Below are positions 28,596 to 37,869 of a DNA stretch of 64,000 nucleotides, piece by piece (positions within the stretch are counted from its first letter, which is position 1; every line of letters starts with the position of its first letter). The notes below the pieces were generated by a model. That model worked only from the letters and a program-made list of their open reading frames with translations, searched no databases and was not told where the DNA came from. The stretch is from an uncultured Amaricoccus sp. (GTDB lineage Bacteria > Pseudomonadota > Alphaproteobacteria > Rhodobacterales > Rhodobacteraceae): the NCBI RefSeq assembly GCF_937891315.1, contig NZ_CALAGI010000140.1, positions 1 to 64,000 on the forward strand, read 5' to 3'. A program made the position numbers and the translations under genes.

Positions 28596-29834
28596 ATGTT
28601 CCCGCTCTCCCGCATGCTGGAAGCCTTCGTCAAGGTCGGCACCCTGACGGTGATCGACGCCGACGGTGAAACCCATGTCTTTGGCGGATCACGACCCGGT
28701 CCGGCGGTGACGATGCGGATCAGCGACGCCTCGCTCTATCGCAAGCTCTTCTTCAACCCCGAACTCCATGCCGGCGAGGCGTACATGGACGCGCGGATGA
28801 CCTTCCCCGGATCGAGCCTCCGCGACTTCCTCACCCTCTTCTCGCTCAATCGCCAGACACTGGCCGGCCAGCCGACCCAGCGCCTGCTGCGCCGGATCTC
28901 GCGCGGCCTGAAGCGCTTCCAGCAGGCGAACTCGCTCGGTCGCGCGCGCGAAAACGTCGCCCATCACTACGATCTCGGCAACGACTTCTACCGCCTATTC
29001 CTCGACAAGGGCCTGTTCTATTCCTGCGCCTATTTCCGCGACGAGACCGACACGCTGGAGGCCGCCCAGATCGCGAAATGCCGGCTGATCGCGGCGAAGC
29101 TCGCCTTGTCTCCCGGTCAGCGCGTGCTCGACATCGGCAGCGGCTGGGGCGGGCTCGCGATCTATCTCGCACAGGTCGCCGAGGTGGACGTGACCGGCGT
29201 CACCCTGTCCACCGAGCAGCACGCGCTCGCCACCGCCCGGGCGGCGGAGGCGGGCGTGGCGGAACGCGTCCGCTTCGAGCTCCGCGACTATCGCACGATC
29301 GACGAGAGCTTCGACCGCGTGGTCTCGGTCGGCATGTTCGAGCATGTCGGCGTCGGCCACTACCCCGAGTTCTTCGCCAGGGTGAACCGGCTCCTCGCGC
29401 CGGACGGGGTGATGCTGCTGCATTCGATCGGCAAGATGAGCCCGCCCGGCACCGCGAGCCCCTGGCTGCGCAAGTACATCTTCCCGGGCGCCTATTCCCC
29501 GGCCCTGTCCGAAGTCTTTCCGGCGGTCGAGGCGAACGGCCTCTGGGTGACCGACCTCGAATTCCTGCGCATCCACTATGCGATGACGCTGCGCCAATGG
29601 ACGGACCGGTTCGAGGCCAATCGCGCCGCCGTCGCCGCGATGTATGACGAGCGCTTCTGCCGGATGTGGGAATTCTACCTCATCTCCTGCGAGATGATGT
29701 TCCGCACCGGCTCGCAGGAGGTGTTCCACATGCAGCTGACCAAGCGCAACACCGCCGCGCCCATCGTCCGCGACTACATCGTGGAGACCCAGGCCCGCTA
29801 CCGGGAGATCGAGCGCGAGCGCGGGATCTCCTGA
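28596..29834 (+). CDS. cfa: Cyclopropane-fatty-acyl-phospholipid synthase
   Basis: Transfers a methylene group from S-adenosylmethionine to double bonds of membrane phospholipid acyl chains. The 412-residue protein has the family N-terminal lipid-binding domain. The methyltransferase domain follows: ARENVAHHYDLGNDFYRLFLD, then the SAM motif VLDIGSGWGGLAIYLA near residue 172. FYLISCEMMFRTG is the C-terminal signature. The ATG at 28596 follows GGAGG, which is partly held in a leader hairpin. Some alphaproteobacterial members of this family methylate other lipids, so the exact product is not certain. It converges on fmt with 6 bases between stops. Confidence 0.92.
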   Translation: MFPLSRMLEAFVKVGTLTVIDADGETHVFGGSRPGPAVTMRISDASLYRKLFFNPELHAGEAYMDARMTFPGSSLRDFLTLFSLNRQTLAGQPTQRLLRRISRGLKRFQQANSLGRARENVAHHYDLGNDFYRLFLDKGLFYSCAYFRDETDTLEAAQIAKCRLIAAKLALSPGQRVLDIGSGWGGLAIYLAQVAEVDVTGVTLSTEQHALATARAAEAGVAERVRFELRDYRTIDESFDRVVSVGMFEHVGVGHYPEFFARVNRLLAPDGVMLLHSIGKMSPPGTASPWLRKYIFPGAYSPALSEVFPAVEANGLWVTDLEFLRIHYAMTLRQWTDRFEANRAAVAAMYDERFCRMWEFYLISCEMMFRTGSQEVFHMQLTKRNTAAPIVRDYIVETQARYREIERERGIS

Positions 29835-29840
29835 CCCGGG

Positions 29841-30758
29841 TCAGGAGAGTCGCGTCCCCTCCGGCACCGGAAAGCCGCGGAGGAGTTCGTCGGCGGACAT
29901 CGGCGCCTTGCCGGCGCGCTGCAGGCGCGTGAGGCGGACGGCGCCTTCGCCGCAGGCGATCGTGAGCCCCTCGCCTCCCGCGTCCAGCACCTCGCCGGGT
30001 ACGCCGGCGCCCTCGGCGGTCGCGCTCATCAGGAGCTTCAACCGCTCCGCGCCGATCCCGCACCAGGCGCCGGGAAAGGGCGACAGGCCGCGGATGAGAC
30101 GATCCACCCCGGCCGCCGGAAGTGTCCAGTCCACCCGCGCCTCGGACTTGTCGATCTTGCCGGCGTAGGTGACGCCCTCCGCCGGCTGCGGCGCGGGGGC
30201 GAGTTCATCCAGCCGCGACAGCGCCGCGACGATCAGCCCGGCACCGATCCGCGACAGCCGGTCGTGCAGCGTCGCGGCGGTATCCCCGGCGCCGATCGGC
30301 GTCGTTTCGCGCAGCCAGACCGGCCCAGTGTCGAGGCCGACCTCCATCCCCATCACGCAGACCCCGGTCTCGGCGTCCCCGGCGAGAATCGCGCGCTGGA
30401 TCGGCGCCGCGCCGCGCCAGCGGGGCAGCAGCGAGGCATGGATGTTGAAGCAGCCCCGCGCCGTCGCCCCGAGCACGGCGGCCGGCAGGATCAGCCCATA
30501 GGCGACCACCACCGCCGCCTCCGCCCCGAACGCGGCGAAGGCCGCGCGCTCCGCCGGGTCGCGAAAATTGACGGGTTGTCGGGTCTGCAGGCCGAGCGCC
30601 TCGGCGCGCGCCTGGACCGGGCTCGGCCGCGGGCGCTGGCCGCGTCCAGCCGGTCGCGGCGGCTGACTGTAGACACAGACGATCTCGTGCCCGGCCGCGA
30701 CCAGCGCCTCGAGCGCCGGCACCGAGAAATCCGGCGTTCCCATGAAGATCAGCCGCAT
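29841..30758 (-). CDS. fmt: Methionyl-tRNA formyltransferase
   Basis: Formylates the initiator Met-tRNA using 10-formyltetrahydrofolate. The 305-residue protein starts with [14 protein letters not shown]. It carries the catalytic and folate-binding segment [19 protein letters not shown] (Asn, His) around residues 104-122 and the catalytic Asp in GLDTGPVW near 144. The C-terminal OB-like tRNA-binding domain follows. It is 20 bases downstream of def on the same strand, the standard def-fmt operon for adding and removing the formyl group. Confidence 0.96.
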   Translation of the reverse strand: MRLIFMGTPDFSVPALEALVAAGHEIVCVYSQPPRPAGRGQRPRPSPVQARAEALGLQTRQPVNFRDPAERAAFAAFGAEAAVVVAYGLILPAAVLGATARGCFNIHASLLPRWRGAAPIQRAILAGDAETGVCVMGMEVGLDTGPVWLRETTPIGAGDTAATLHDRLSRIGAGLIVAALSRLDELAPAPQPAEGVTYAGKIDKSEARVDWTLPAAGVDRLIRGLSPFPGAWCGIGAERLKLLMSATAEGAGVPGEVLDAGGEGLTIACGEGAVRLTRLQRAGKAPMSADELLRGFPVPEGTRLS

Positions 30759-30778
30759 GGATCAGGCGGCGCGCGCCG

Positions 30779-31297
30779 TCAGGCCCGCGCCCGCTCCTTC
30801 TTCAGCTTCTTCATGCGCGAGGTGATCATGGTCCGCTTCACCATGCTGAGATGGTCGATGAACAGGCGCCCCTTCAGATGGTCGAGCTCGTGCTGGACGC
30901 AAACCGCCGGCCTGTCGGAGAACTCCGCTTCCTGTACATGGCCGTCGAGATCCATCCAGCGCAGCCGCACCCGCGCGTGGCGCGTCACGTCCTCGTAGAT
31001 GTCGGGGATCGAGAGGCAACCCTCCTCGCTCACCTCCATCTCCTCCGAGGTCCAGGTGATCTCGGGATTGAGGAACACCATCGGGTCGGGCGAATCGTCC
31101 TTGCCGGCGCAATCCATGACGAAGACCTGCTTCATCACGCCGATCTGGGGCGCGGCGAGCCCGATGCCGGGCGCGTCGTACATGGTGGCCAGCATGTCCT
31201 TGGTCAGAGTCCGCAGGCCCTCGTCGACCGCGCGCACCGGGGTCGCCAGCTTGCGCAGGCGGGGGTCGGGATGGATCAGGATTTGCCGCACGGTCAT
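30779..31297 (-). CDS. def: Peptide deformylase
   Basis: Iron/zinc hydrolase that removes the N-formyl group from nascent proteins. The 172-residue protein has all three family motifs: GIGLAAPQIG (about 44-53), EGCLSIP (about 93-99, with the metal Cys) and HELDHLKG (about 136-143, with two metal His and the catalytic Glu). The ATG at 31297 gives the usual MTVRQILIHPD start; a longer frame to 31363 has no support. It leads def-fmt. A GGTGATCACA palindrome and a hairpin lie 58-92 bases upstream. Confidence 0.96.
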   Translation of the reverse strand: MTVRQILIHPDPRLRKLATPVRAVDEGLRTLTKDMLATMYDAPGIGLAAPQIGVMKQVFVMDCAGKDDSPDPMVFLNPEITWTSEEMEVSEEGCLSIPDIYEDVTRHARVRLRWMDLDGHVQEAEFSDRPAVCVQHELDHLKGRLFIDHLSMVKRTMITSRMKKLKKERARA

Positions 31298-31354
31298 GGC
31301 CGCGAAATAGGCGATGATCCGGGGTTTGACAAGCGCGCCGCCACTCGGCGGCGG

Positions 31355-31364
31355 GGTGATCACA
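31355..31364. promoter_or_regulatory. TGTGATCACA-type palindrome upstream of def
   Basis: GGTGATCACA differs by one base from the palindrome found at sdh, suc and gntR. It lies 58 bases upstream of def, in the gap after sdhB. It may be an operator or a chance near-match. Confidence 0.35.
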
Positions 31365-31368
31365 CCTG

Positions 31369-31389
31369 AGGCGACACTTGCTGTCGCCT
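31369..31389. terminator. Hairpin between sdhB and def
   Basis: AGGCGACA (31369-31376) and TGTCGCCT (31382-31389) form 8 perfect pairs around CTTGC. It lies 144 bases past the sdhB stop and 72 upstream of def. There is no T-run, so it is a weak terminator or a processing hairpin. Confidence 0.35.
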
Positions 31390-31532
31390 TGCCGCCGAGG
31401 ACAGTCCAGTTACCGCGCGTCAGGCGGCGGATCGGAACGCCCCGAACGGCGCAACCGGACCCGTTGTCCGCCGGACAGGAAATTCGGCGGTATCTCGGGT
31501 CCGGCGCGTTCTGATCGCAGATCGGCTCGCGC

Positions 31533-32312
31533 TCAGACGCGGCGTTCGATCATCAGTTGCTTGATCGAGGCGATCGCCTTCGCGGGATTGAGGCCCTTCG
31601 GACAAGTCTTCGCGCAATTCATGATCGTGTGGCAGCGATAGAGCTTGAACGGATCCTCGAGCTCGTCGAGCCGCTCGCCGGTCGCCTCATCGCGGCTGTC
31701 GATGATCCATCGATAGGCATGGAGCAGCGCCGCCGGCCCGAGATACCGGTCGCCATTCCACCAGTAGCTCGGGCAGGAGGTCGAGCAACAGGCGCACATC
31801 ACGCATTCATACAGTCCGTCGAGCTTGCGCCGATCGTCGATCGACTGTTTCCACTCCACCGCCGGCTGGTTGGTCTTGGTCTCGAGCCAAGGCATGATGC
31901 TGGCGTGCTGGGCGTAGAAATGCGTCAGGTCGGCGACCAGATCCTTCACCACCGGCATGTGCGGCAGCGGATAGATCTTCACGTCGCCCTTGATCTCGTC
32001 CATGCCCCAGATACAGGCGAGCCGGTTGATCCCGTCGATATTCATCGCGCAGGAACCGCAGATCCCCTCGCGGCACGATCGGCGGAAGGTCAGCGTCGGG
32101 TCGATCTCGTTCTTGATCTTGATCAGCGCGTCGAGGACCATCGGGCCGCACTTGTCCATATCGACATGATAGGTGTCGATCCGCGGGTTCGCCGCCTCGT
32201 CCGGGTTGTAGCGATAGATCCTGAAGGCCCGGACGTTGGTCGCGCCCTCCGGCTTCGGCCAGACCTTGCCGGTGACAACCCGGCTGTTCTTCGGCAGCGT
32301 GAACTCGACCAT
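31533..32312 (-). CDS. sdhB: Succinate dehydrogenase iron-sulfur subunit
   Basis: Electron-transfer subunit of complex II, linking SdhA flavin to membrane quinone. The 259-residue protein has the [2Fe-2S] motif CREGICGSC plus a downstream Cys near residues 80-92. The [4Fe-4S] and [3Fe-4S] motifs are [12 protein letters not shown] at about 168 and CAKTCPKG near 235. It is the last gene of sdhC-D-A-B, 12 bases after the sdhA stop, and is followed by a hairpin. Confidence 0.97.
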   Translation of the reverse strand: MVEFTLPKNSRVVTGKVWPKPEGATNVRAFRIYRYNPDEAANPRIDTYHVDMDKCGPMVLDALIKIKNEIDPTLTFRRSCREGICGSCAMNIDGINRLACIWGMDEIKGDVKIYPLPHMPVVKDLVADLTHFYAQHASIMPWLETKTNQPAVEWKQSIDDRRKLDGLYECVMCACCSTSCPSYWWNGDRYLGPAALLHAYRWIIDSRDEATGERLDELEDPFKLYRCHTIMNCAKTCPKGLNPAKAIASIKQLMIERRV

Positions 32313-32324
32313 CTCTCGGCTCCC

Positions 32325-34133
32325 TCAGTATACCCGGGCTTTCGGCGCGATCTTCTTCAGGTCGATCCCGCCCTCTTCATAGGTGCTCAGCGGTTCGAGA
32401 TGTACGGGGCGATAGCTCAGCGTCACGCTGTTGTCGTCGCCCACCACCGACAGGCTGTGCTTGCGCCAGTTCACGTCGTCGCGGTTCGGCCAATCCTCGT
32501 GGGCGTGGGCGCCCCGGCTTTCCTTGCGCGCCTCCGCCGCGACGATGGTGGCCAGCGCGTTCGGCATCAGGTTGGTCAGTTCCAGCGTTTCCATCAGATC
32601 CGAGTTCCAGATCAGCGAACGGTCGCTGACCTTGATGTCCCGCATCTGCTGGGCGACGGCGGCCATCTTCTCGACGCCCTCCGCCAGCGTCTTGTCGGTG
32701 CGGAACACCGCCGCGTCCGCTTGCATGGTCCGCTGCATGTTCAACCGGAGTTCGGCGGTCGCGATCTGACCGGCCGCGTTGCGCAGGCCGTCGAACCGCG
32801 CCACCGCCTTCTCGACCGACGCCGGGTTCAACGGCGGATTCGCCGTCTCGGGATCGACGACCTTCGCCGCCCGGATCGCCGCCGCCCGGCCGAAGACCAC
32901 GAGGTCGATCAGGCTGTTCGAGCCCAGCCGATTCGCACCATGCACGGAGGCGCAGCCCGCCTCGCCAACCGCCATCAGCCCGGGCAGCACCCGATCGGGA
33001 TCCTCCGCCGTCGGGTGCAGCACTTCGCCCCAGTAGTTGGTCGGAATGCCGCCCATATTGTAGTGCACGGTCGGCAGAACCGGGATCGGCGCCTTGGTCA
33101 GATCGACGCCGGCGAAGATCTTGGCGCTCTCGCTGATGCCCGGCAGGCGCTCGGCCAGCGCCTCGGGCGGCAGGTGGTTGAGGTTCAGATAGATATGGTC
33201 CTTGTTCGGACCGACGCCGCGGCCCTCGCGGATCTCGATGGTCATGCAGCGCGACACGACGTCGCGGCTGGCGAGATCCTTGTAGGTCGGGGCATAGCGC
33301 TCCATGAAGCGCTCGCCCTCGGAATTGGTCAGGTAGCCGCCCTCGCCCCGCGCGCCCTCGGTGATCAGGCAGCCCGAGCCGTAGATGCCGGTCGGATGGA
33401 ACTGGACGAACTCCATGTCCTGCAATGGCAGGCCCTGGCGGGCGACCATGCCGCCGCCGTCGCCGGTGCAGGTATGCGCGCTCGTCGCCGAGAAATACGC
33501 CCGGCCGTAGCCGCCGGTGGCGAGCACCGTCATCTTGGCGTTGAACCGGTGCAGGGTCCCGTCGTCGAGCTTCCAGGCGAGCACGCCCTGACAGGCGCCG
33601 TCCTCGGCCATGATCAGGTCGATGGCGAAATATTCGATGTAGAACTGGGCGTTATGCTTCAGGCTCTGGCCGTAGAGCGTGTGCAGGATCGCATGGCCGG
33701 TCCGGTCGGCGGCGGCGCAGGTACGCTGCACCGGCGGGCCCTCGCCGAACTCGGTCGTGTGGCCACCGAACGGGCGCTGGTAGATCCGACCGTCCTCGGT
33801 GCGTGAAAACGGCACGCCATAATGTTCGAGCTCGTAGACCGCCTTCGGCGCCTCGCGGGTGAGATATTCCATCGCGTCGGTGTCGCCGAGCCAGTCCGAG
33901 CCCTTCACCGTGTCGTACATGTGCCACTGCCAGTGGTCGGGGCCCATGTTGGAGAGGCTGGCCGCGATGCCACCCTGCGCGGCGACGGTATGGCTGCGGG
34001 TCGGGAAGACCTTGGTGACGCAGGCGGTCTTCAGCCCCTGCTCCGCCATGCCGAGAGTCGCTCGCAGGCCCGAGCCCCCCGCCCCGACCACGACGACGTC
34101 ATAGGTGTGGTCAATGAAGGTATAGCCAGACAT
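32325..34133 (-). CDS. sdhA: Succinate dehydrogenase flavoprotein subunit
   Basis: Oxidises succinate to fumarate using covalent FAD in complex II. The 602-residue protein opens with a Rossmann motif ([14 protein letters not shown], about residues 13-26). Next is the flavinylation-site segment [13 protein letters not shown], whose His carries FAD. Active-site segments include [21 protein letters not shown] and the conserved Arg region [14 protein letters not shown]. It lies 10 bases after the sdhD stop and 12 before sdhB, so the four subunits form one transcript. Confidence 0.97.
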   Translation of the reverse strand: MSGYTFIDHTYDVVVVGAGGSGLRATLGMAEQGLKTACVTKVFPTRSHTVAAQGGIAASLSNMGPDHWQWHMYDTVKGSDWLGDTDAMEYLTREAPKAVYELEHYGVPFSRTEDGRIYQRPFGGHTTEFGEGPPVQRTCAAADRTGHAILHTLYGQSLKHNAQFYIEYFAIDLIMAEDGACQGVLAWKLDDGTLHRFNAKMTVLATGGYGRAYFSATSAHTCTGDGGGMVARQGLPLQDMEFVQFHPTGIYGSGCLITEGARGEGGYLTNSEGERFMERYAPTYKDLASRDVVSRCMTIEIREGRGVGPNKDHIYLNLNHLPPEALAERLPGISESAKIFAGVDLTKAPIPVLPTVHYNMGGIPTNYWGEVLHPTAEDPDRVLPGLMAVGEAGCASVHGANRLGSNSLIDLVVFGRAAAIRAAKVVDPETANPPLNPASVEKAVARFDGLRNAAGQIATAELRLNMQRTMQADAAVFRTDKTLAEGVEKMAAVAQQMRDIKVSDRSLIWNSDLMETLELTNLMPNALATIVAAEARKESRGAHAHEDWPNRDDVNWRKHSLSVVGDDNSVTLSYRPVHLEPLSTYEEGGIDLKKIAPKARVY

Positions 34134-34143
34134 GGGCGTCCTT

Positions 34144-34524
34144 TCAGGCTGTGAACGCGATCTTGGCGACGGCGAAGACGCCGGCCAGACCGAAGGCCGC
34201 GCAAAGCAGCGTATTGGCGAGCAGAAGGGCCGTGCGGGTCGCCTTGCCGTGCACGTAATCCTCGATCACCACCTGCAGCCCCTGCCGCAGATGAATGAAG
34301 ACCACGATGATCAGCAGGAGCGCGACGATGGCGTTGAACGGGTTGGAATAGGTCGCCCGCACCGTCGCATAGTCGGCGCCGAGGTTGCGCGCGAACGGAA
34401 ACAGGAACAGCAGCGTCAAAGGCAGAAGCGCGATCGAGGTCAGGCGCTGGCCCCACCAGTGATCGCTGCCCTCCTTGGCCGAACCGAGGCCGTTCACGCG
34501 CTGCTTGTCGGTACGGTAGCTCAT
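34144..34524 (-). CDS. sdhD: Succinate dehydrogenase membrane anchor subunit
   Basis: One of the two membrane subunits that bind haem b and ubiquinone in complex II. The 126-residue protein has three hydrophobic helices after a short soluble start ([17 protein letters not shown]). [15 protein letters not shown] supplies candidate haem and quinone residues. The ATG at 34524 has a GGAG-type site upstream; the longer frame that reads through sdhC is a shadow. It sits between sdhC (11-base gap) and sdhA. Confidence 0.93.
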   Translation of the reverse strand: MSYRTDKQRVNGLGSAKEGSDHWWGQRLTSIALLPLTLLFLFPFARNLGADYATVRATYSNPFNAIVALLLIIVVFIHLRQGLQVVIEDYVHGKATRTALLLANTLLCAAFGLAGVFAVAKIAFTA

Positions 34525-34535
34525 GGGCTGGCTCC

Positions 34536-34928
34536 TCAGAAGGCGAGCAACAGTGTGATCACAGACAGGACCGCGGTCGCCACGATCACCGTCTTGCCGG
34601 ATTTGTCCACCATGTCGAGATCGAAGCCGTAGCCCGCGTCCCAGAACAGGTGCCGCACACCGTTGCAGAAATGGAACCAGAAGGCGACAAGCGAGCCGAT
34701 CAGGATCAGGCCACCGATCCAGGAGGTGATGATCCCGTCGACGGTGGCGAAATATTCGGCGGAAGTCGCCGCGGCGAGGAACCACCAGACGATCAGGACC
34801 GCCGCGAGCGTCATCCCGACACCGGTGATGCGATGCAGGATCGACAGCACCGAGGTAATCTGCGGCCGATAGACCTCACCGATCATGAAAGGCGAAAGGG
34901 GCCTGTTGCCACGGTTTACGTCAGCCAA
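34536..34928 (-). CDS. sdhC: Succinate dehydrogenase cytochrome b556 subunit
   Basis: Large membrane subunit of complex II. The 130-residue protein has the family N-terminus (NRPLSPFMIGEVYRPQITSVLSILHRITG). Three helices follow, with the haem-ligand segment FHFCNGVRHLFWD near residues 83-95. It is the first gene of sdhCDAB. Codons for SVIT near its 3' end create a perfect TGTGATCACA palindrome inside the gene. The 189-base gap upstream, before mch, carries another copy. Confidence 0.95.
   Translation of the reverse strand: MADVNRGNRPLSPFMIGEVYRPQITSVLSILHRITGVGMTLAAVLIVWWFLAAATSAEYFATVDGIITSWIGGLILIGSLVAFWFHFCNGVRHLFWDAGYGFDLDMVDKSGKTVIVATAVLSVITLLLAF
34554..34563. promoter_or_regulatory. 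TGTGATCACA palindrome inside sdhC
   Basis: A perfect 10-base match to the palindrome seen upstream of sdh, suc and the GntR gene. It lies within the 3' end of sdhC, 30-39 bases upstream of sdhD. It may be a secondary operator or a product of the codons used. Confidence 0.35.
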
Positions 34929-35076
34929 ATCGTGCCCTCCCTAACGCCGTCGCAGGTTCGAAGCGGGACGTTCGACGCCCCTGATCGAGAACCATCGCGG
35001 CCTGAGTCCGGGCCAGTCCCGGCCCCTGTATCGTCTATTGGCACAACTTTCCGGGTGAATGCAAGCGGCTGGAATT

Positions 35077-35086
35077 TGTGATCACA
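35077..35086. promoter_or_regulatory. TGTGATCACA operator between mch and sdhC
   Basis: A perfect palindrome in the gap upstream of sdhC (149 bases from its start). It is framed by direct repeats TGGAATTT at 35070-35077 and 35090-35097. By position it is a candidate binding site for the GntR regulator of TCA genes encoded at 50221-50877. Confidence 0.6.
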
Positions 35087-35117
35087 CGTTGGAATTTTTC
35101 GATCCCAACCGTCACCC

Positions 35118-36152
35118 TTAACGCGGAACCAGTGCCCAGTAATCGAGATCGAGCAGGACGCCCGGCAGGTATTTCCCGTCGGCTCCGCGCAGCGCGTAGT
35201 CTTGGGTTCCACCCGTGACCGCCACCAGCCGAAGCCTCAGCGCGCCGACGCCGGGCGCCGCCGTCTCGGCCTTTTCCAGCACTTCGGACCAGGCGCCGAC
35301 CGTCTCGCCGGCGAAGCAGGGGTTGGCATGGGCGCCGGCGTTGATTCCGGCCACGATCTGCGCATTGGCGAGGCCGTTGAAGGACAGCGCCCGCGCCAGA
35401 CTGATGACATGGCCGCCATAGATCAGCCGCCGGCCATCCTCGCGCAAGGTGGCGTCGAAATGCACCTTCGCGGTGTTCTGCCACAGCCGGGTGGCAATCA
35501 TGTGCTCGGCTTCCTCGATCGTGACCCGGTCCACATGATCGATCCGCTCGCCGACCTGGTAGTCACCCCAGCGGTGCGGCTCGCCGGCCAGGGCGAAATC
35601 GTAGGACGAGAAGTCGAGGCCGGCCGGAATGGCGAGATCCGCCGCCGTCAGCGCGGGCGCGAGATTCGGGACCACCGGCTCGGGCGCCACCGCCGCCCGA
35701 TCGCGCTTGCGAACCATCACCCAGCGCACATAGCTCAGCACCGGCGCGCCGTGCTGGTTGAACCCCGTCGAGCGCACCCAGACCACGCCGCTCGCACCGT
35801 TGGAATTCTCGCGAAGTCCGATCACCTCGCTCACCGAATTCAGCGTGTCGCCGGGATAGACCGGCGCCAGGAATCGCGCCTCGGCATAGCCGAGATTCGC
35901 GACGGCGTTCAGGCTGATGTCGGGCACCGTCTTGCCGAAGACGATGTGAAACGCCGCGAGATCCTCGATCGGGCTTCGCGCCAGGCCGCTGGCGCGGGCG
36001 AATTCATCCGAGGAATAGAAGGCGAAGCGCGTCGGAAAGAGCGCGGTATAGAGCGCGCGATCGCCTTCCGTCACCGTCCGCGGCACCGCGTGGGCGATGG
36101 TCTGACCAACGCGGTAGTCCTCGAAGAAGTTGCCGGAACTCGTCTTGGACAT
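35118..36152 (-). CDS. mch: Mesaconyl-CoA hydratase (beta-methylmalyl-CoA dehydratase)
   Basis: MaoC-type hydratase predicted to interconvert mesaconyl-C1-CoA and beta-methylmalyl-CoA in the ethylmalonyl-CoA pathway for acetyl-CoA assimilation. The 344-residue protein holds two hot-dog domains. The first contains FEDYRVGQTIAHAVPRTVTEGD and the second begins at about GDYQVGERIDHVDRVTIEEA. HIVFG and YGGHVISLA lie on the hydratase faces. Its place beside a malyl-CoA thioesterase gene and sdh matches the Rhodobacter order, which supports this over other MaoC enzymes. The ATG at 36152 overlaps the upstream stop as TGATG. Confidence 0.9.
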   Translation of the reverse strand: MSKTSSGNFFEDYRVGQTIAHAVPRTVTEGDRALYTALFPTRFAFYSSDEFARASGLARSPIEDLAAFHIVFGKTVPDISLNAVANLGYAEARFLAPVYPGDTLNSVSEVIGLRENSNGASGVVWVRSTGFNQHGAPVLSYVRWVMVRKRDRAAVAPEPVVPNLAPALTAADLAIPAGLDFSSYDFALAGEPHRWGDYQVGERIDHVDRVTIEEAEHMIATRLWQNTAKVHFDATLREDGRRLIYGGHVISLARALSFNGLANAQIVAGINAGAHANPCFAGETVGAWSEVLEKAETAAPGVGALRLRLVAVTGGTQDYALRGADGKYLPGVLLDLDYWALVPR

Positions 36153-36355
36153 CAAAGCTCTCCCAGCTTCATCTCGGGATCGTAGTCACGCTCGACCCGC
36201 TTCACCACCGCCTGGCCGCAACGCATCGCCCCCGCCGCGGCGTCGTAGGCATAGGAGGGATCGCCATAGAGTTCCCACCCCTGGGAGAGCGCGCGGGTGA
36301 CCTTGTGACAGAAGGCCGAGGTATCGACATCCGTGAGGTAGCGATAGGCGAGCAT
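36152..36355 (-). CDS. DUF1737 domain-containing small protein
   Basis: A 67-residue protein with the DUF1737 pattern: YRYLTDVDTSAFCHKVTRALSQGWELYGDPSYAYD fills residues 4-38 (key residues Y, D, F, W and G), with a charged tail. The family is widespread but uncharacterised; it is small, soluble and possibly protein-binding. The start at 36355 is 5 bases after the NnrU stop, and its stop overlaps the mch start. It therefore belongs to the mcl2-nnrU-DUF1737-mch unit. Confidence 0.85.
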   Translation of the reverse strand: MLAYRYLTDVDTSAFCHKVTRALSQGWELYGDPSYAYDAAAGAMRCGQAVVKRVERDYDPEMKLGEL

Positions 36356-36360
36356 CGGCG

Positions 36361-36921
36361 TCAGACCAGAAACGGCGGATAGCCAAGCCAAGTATGGATC
36401 ATCACGATGGCGCCGAAAGTGACAATGGTGATCAGCCCGAGCCGCGCCTCGGCGGCCACCGGTCCGGGCACGGGCGGCGTCCAGTCGCCCGCGCCGTCGA
36501 TCATCGCCATGGTGACCACCGCCCAGGTGCCAAGACCGCCGAACAGCACCAGCGAGGCGAGATCGCCGTTCACCAGCAGATGCGCGACCGCCCAGATCAC
36601 CACGGCGGTCAGCATCGGGTTGCGCAGCCAGCCCTTGATTCGGCTCCTAGAATGGGAGGCGCCGAACAGCAAAACGGCGATCAGCATCAACAGGTTGTTG
36701 AGATGCACGGTCCAGCCGGGCGGCGTGTACACCGCGATGTATGGCGCCGCGCGATAGCCGATGATCATGAGGACGAGGCCGGCGGCGATCAGCAGCGCCA
36801 TGATCCCGCGCGACGGCCCGGCGCCGAGCCGCTCGGTCAGCGCCGCGCGCTCGCCCGGCACCGCGCGCTTGAAGGCATGAGCGAGGCTCCAGACGACGAG
36901 GCCAACTATCAGCAGGGTCAT
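36361..36921 (-). CDS. NnrU-family membrane protein
   Basis: A 186-residue polytopic membrane protein of the NnrU family, first noted near nitric oxide reductase genes in Rhodobacter. The family is also related to methyltransferase/MAPEG-like folds. Five hydrophobic segments are visible. Histidines at helix ends lie in SLAHAFKR, WTVHLNNLLM, GASHSRSR, WAVAHLLVNGD and IHTWLG, a pattern suited to haem or metal binding. Its role in this position, between mcl2 and mch in Rhodobacter-like genomes, is unknown. Spacing is 23 bases to mcl2 and 5 to DUF1737. Confidence 0.85.
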   Translation of the reverse strand: MTLLIVGLVVWSLAHAFKRAVPGERAALTERLGAGPSRGIMALLIAAGLVLMIIGYRAAPYIAVYTPPGWTVHLNNLLMLIAVLLFGASHSRSRIKGWLRNPMLTAVVIWAVAHLLVNGDLASLVLFGGLGTWAVVTMAMIDGAGDWTPPVPGPVAAEARLGLITIVTFGAIVMIHTWLGYPPFLV

Positions 36922-36944
36922 CGTCGCCCCCCCTTGTTGCGAAA

Positions 36945-37826
36945 CTAGCTTCCGCTCGCCATCGCCGCGATCGCCGCCGCCCGCGCGAGCAGCCGCCGGG
37001 CCGAGGCGACATGCAGGTTCTCGATGATTCGGCCGTTCAGCACCGCGACGCCTTCGCCGCGGGCGGTCGCGCTTTCGAACGCCTCGACCTGAGCCTCGGC
37101 CAGCACGATCTCGTCCGGCGAAGGCGCGAAGACTTCGTTGGTGACGGCGAGCTGGTCGGGATGGATCAGCGTCTTGCCGTCGAAGCCCATGTCGCGCCCC
37201 TGAACGCAGGCGGCGCGCAGTCCGTCCTGGTCCTGGAAGGCGTTGTAGACACCATCGACGCAGATCAGCCCCTCGGCGCGGGCGGCGAGCAGGCAGAGCC
37301 CGAGGCTCGCCAGCAGCGGCGTCCGGTCCGGCGTATGGGCCGCGCCGAGATCCTTGACCAGGTCGTTCGTCCCCATCACGAACCCCTCGAGCCGGGGATG
37401 CGCCCCCGCGACCGAGGGCGCGTTCAGCATCGCCCGCGGGGTCTCCATCATCGCCCAGATCCGGGTGCGTACCGGCGCGCCGTTCGCTTCCATCAGATCG
37501 GCGAGGCGCAGGATATGCGCCGGCTTCTCGACCTTCGGCAGCAGGATCGCATCGGGTCCGGCCGCGCAGGTCCGCTCCAGATCCTCAAGCCCCCATTCGG
37601 TGTCGAGCGCGTTGATCCGCACGATCAGCCGCCGGGCCCCGTAGCCGCCAGCCTCGACCGCCTCGCCGACAAGGTCGCGGGCGCGCGGCTTTTCGGCCGG
37701 CGCCACGGCGTCTTCGAGATCGAGGATCAGCGCGTCGGCGGCCAGCGTCCGGGCCTTTTCCAGCGCCCTCGGCCGCGAGCCCGGCATGTAGAGCACCGAG
37801 CGATAGGGTTGGACGTTGTGCTCCAT
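36945..37826 (-). CDS. mcl2: (3S)-malyl-CoA thioesterase (Mcl2-type CitE-like protein)
   Basis: CitE-superfamily enzyme predicted to hydrolyse (3S)-malyl-CoA to malate and CoA, finishing the ethylmalonyl-CoA pathway with Mcl1. The 293-residue protein matches the Rhodobacter Mcl2 layout: FRSVLYMPGS-like start (YRSVLYMPGSRPRALEKA), DLEDAVAPAEK (Mg-binding), VRINALDTEWG, PKVEKP, MMETPRAMLNA (catalytic Glu) and MGTNDLVKDLG. It ends near GFDGKTLIHPDQL. The ATG at 37826 was chosen by alignment with relatives; a GTG at 37856 would add ten residues. It leads the unit mcl2-nnrU-DUF1737-mch. Confidence 0.9.
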   Translation of the reverse strand: MEHNVQPYRSVLYMPGSRPRALEKARTLAADALILDLEDAVAPAEKPRARDLVGEAVEAGGYGARRLIVRINALDTEWGLEDLERTCAAGPDAILLPKVEKPAHILRLADLMEANGAPVRTRIWAMMETPRAMLNAPSVAGAHPRLEGFVMGTNDLVKDLGAAHTPDRTPLLASLGLCLLAARAEGLICVDGVYNAFQDQDGLRAACVQGRDMGFDGKTLIHPDQLAVTNEVFAPSPDEIVLAEAQVEAFESATARGEGVAVLNGRIIENLHVASARRLLARAAAIAAMASGS

Positions 37827-37855
37827 CGCATACAAACCCTTGTTGCGTCGCAGCA

Positions 37856-37869
37856 CCCTTTACAAAGGG
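37856..37869. promoter_or_regulatory. Palindrome CCCTTTACAAAGGG upstream of mcl2
   Basis: A perfect 14-base inverted repeat 30 bases upstream of the mcl2 ATG, well placed for an operator. A related CCTTTGACAAAGG lies between phaZ and the FYDLN gene (52986-52998). The binding protein is unknown. Confidence 0.4.
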
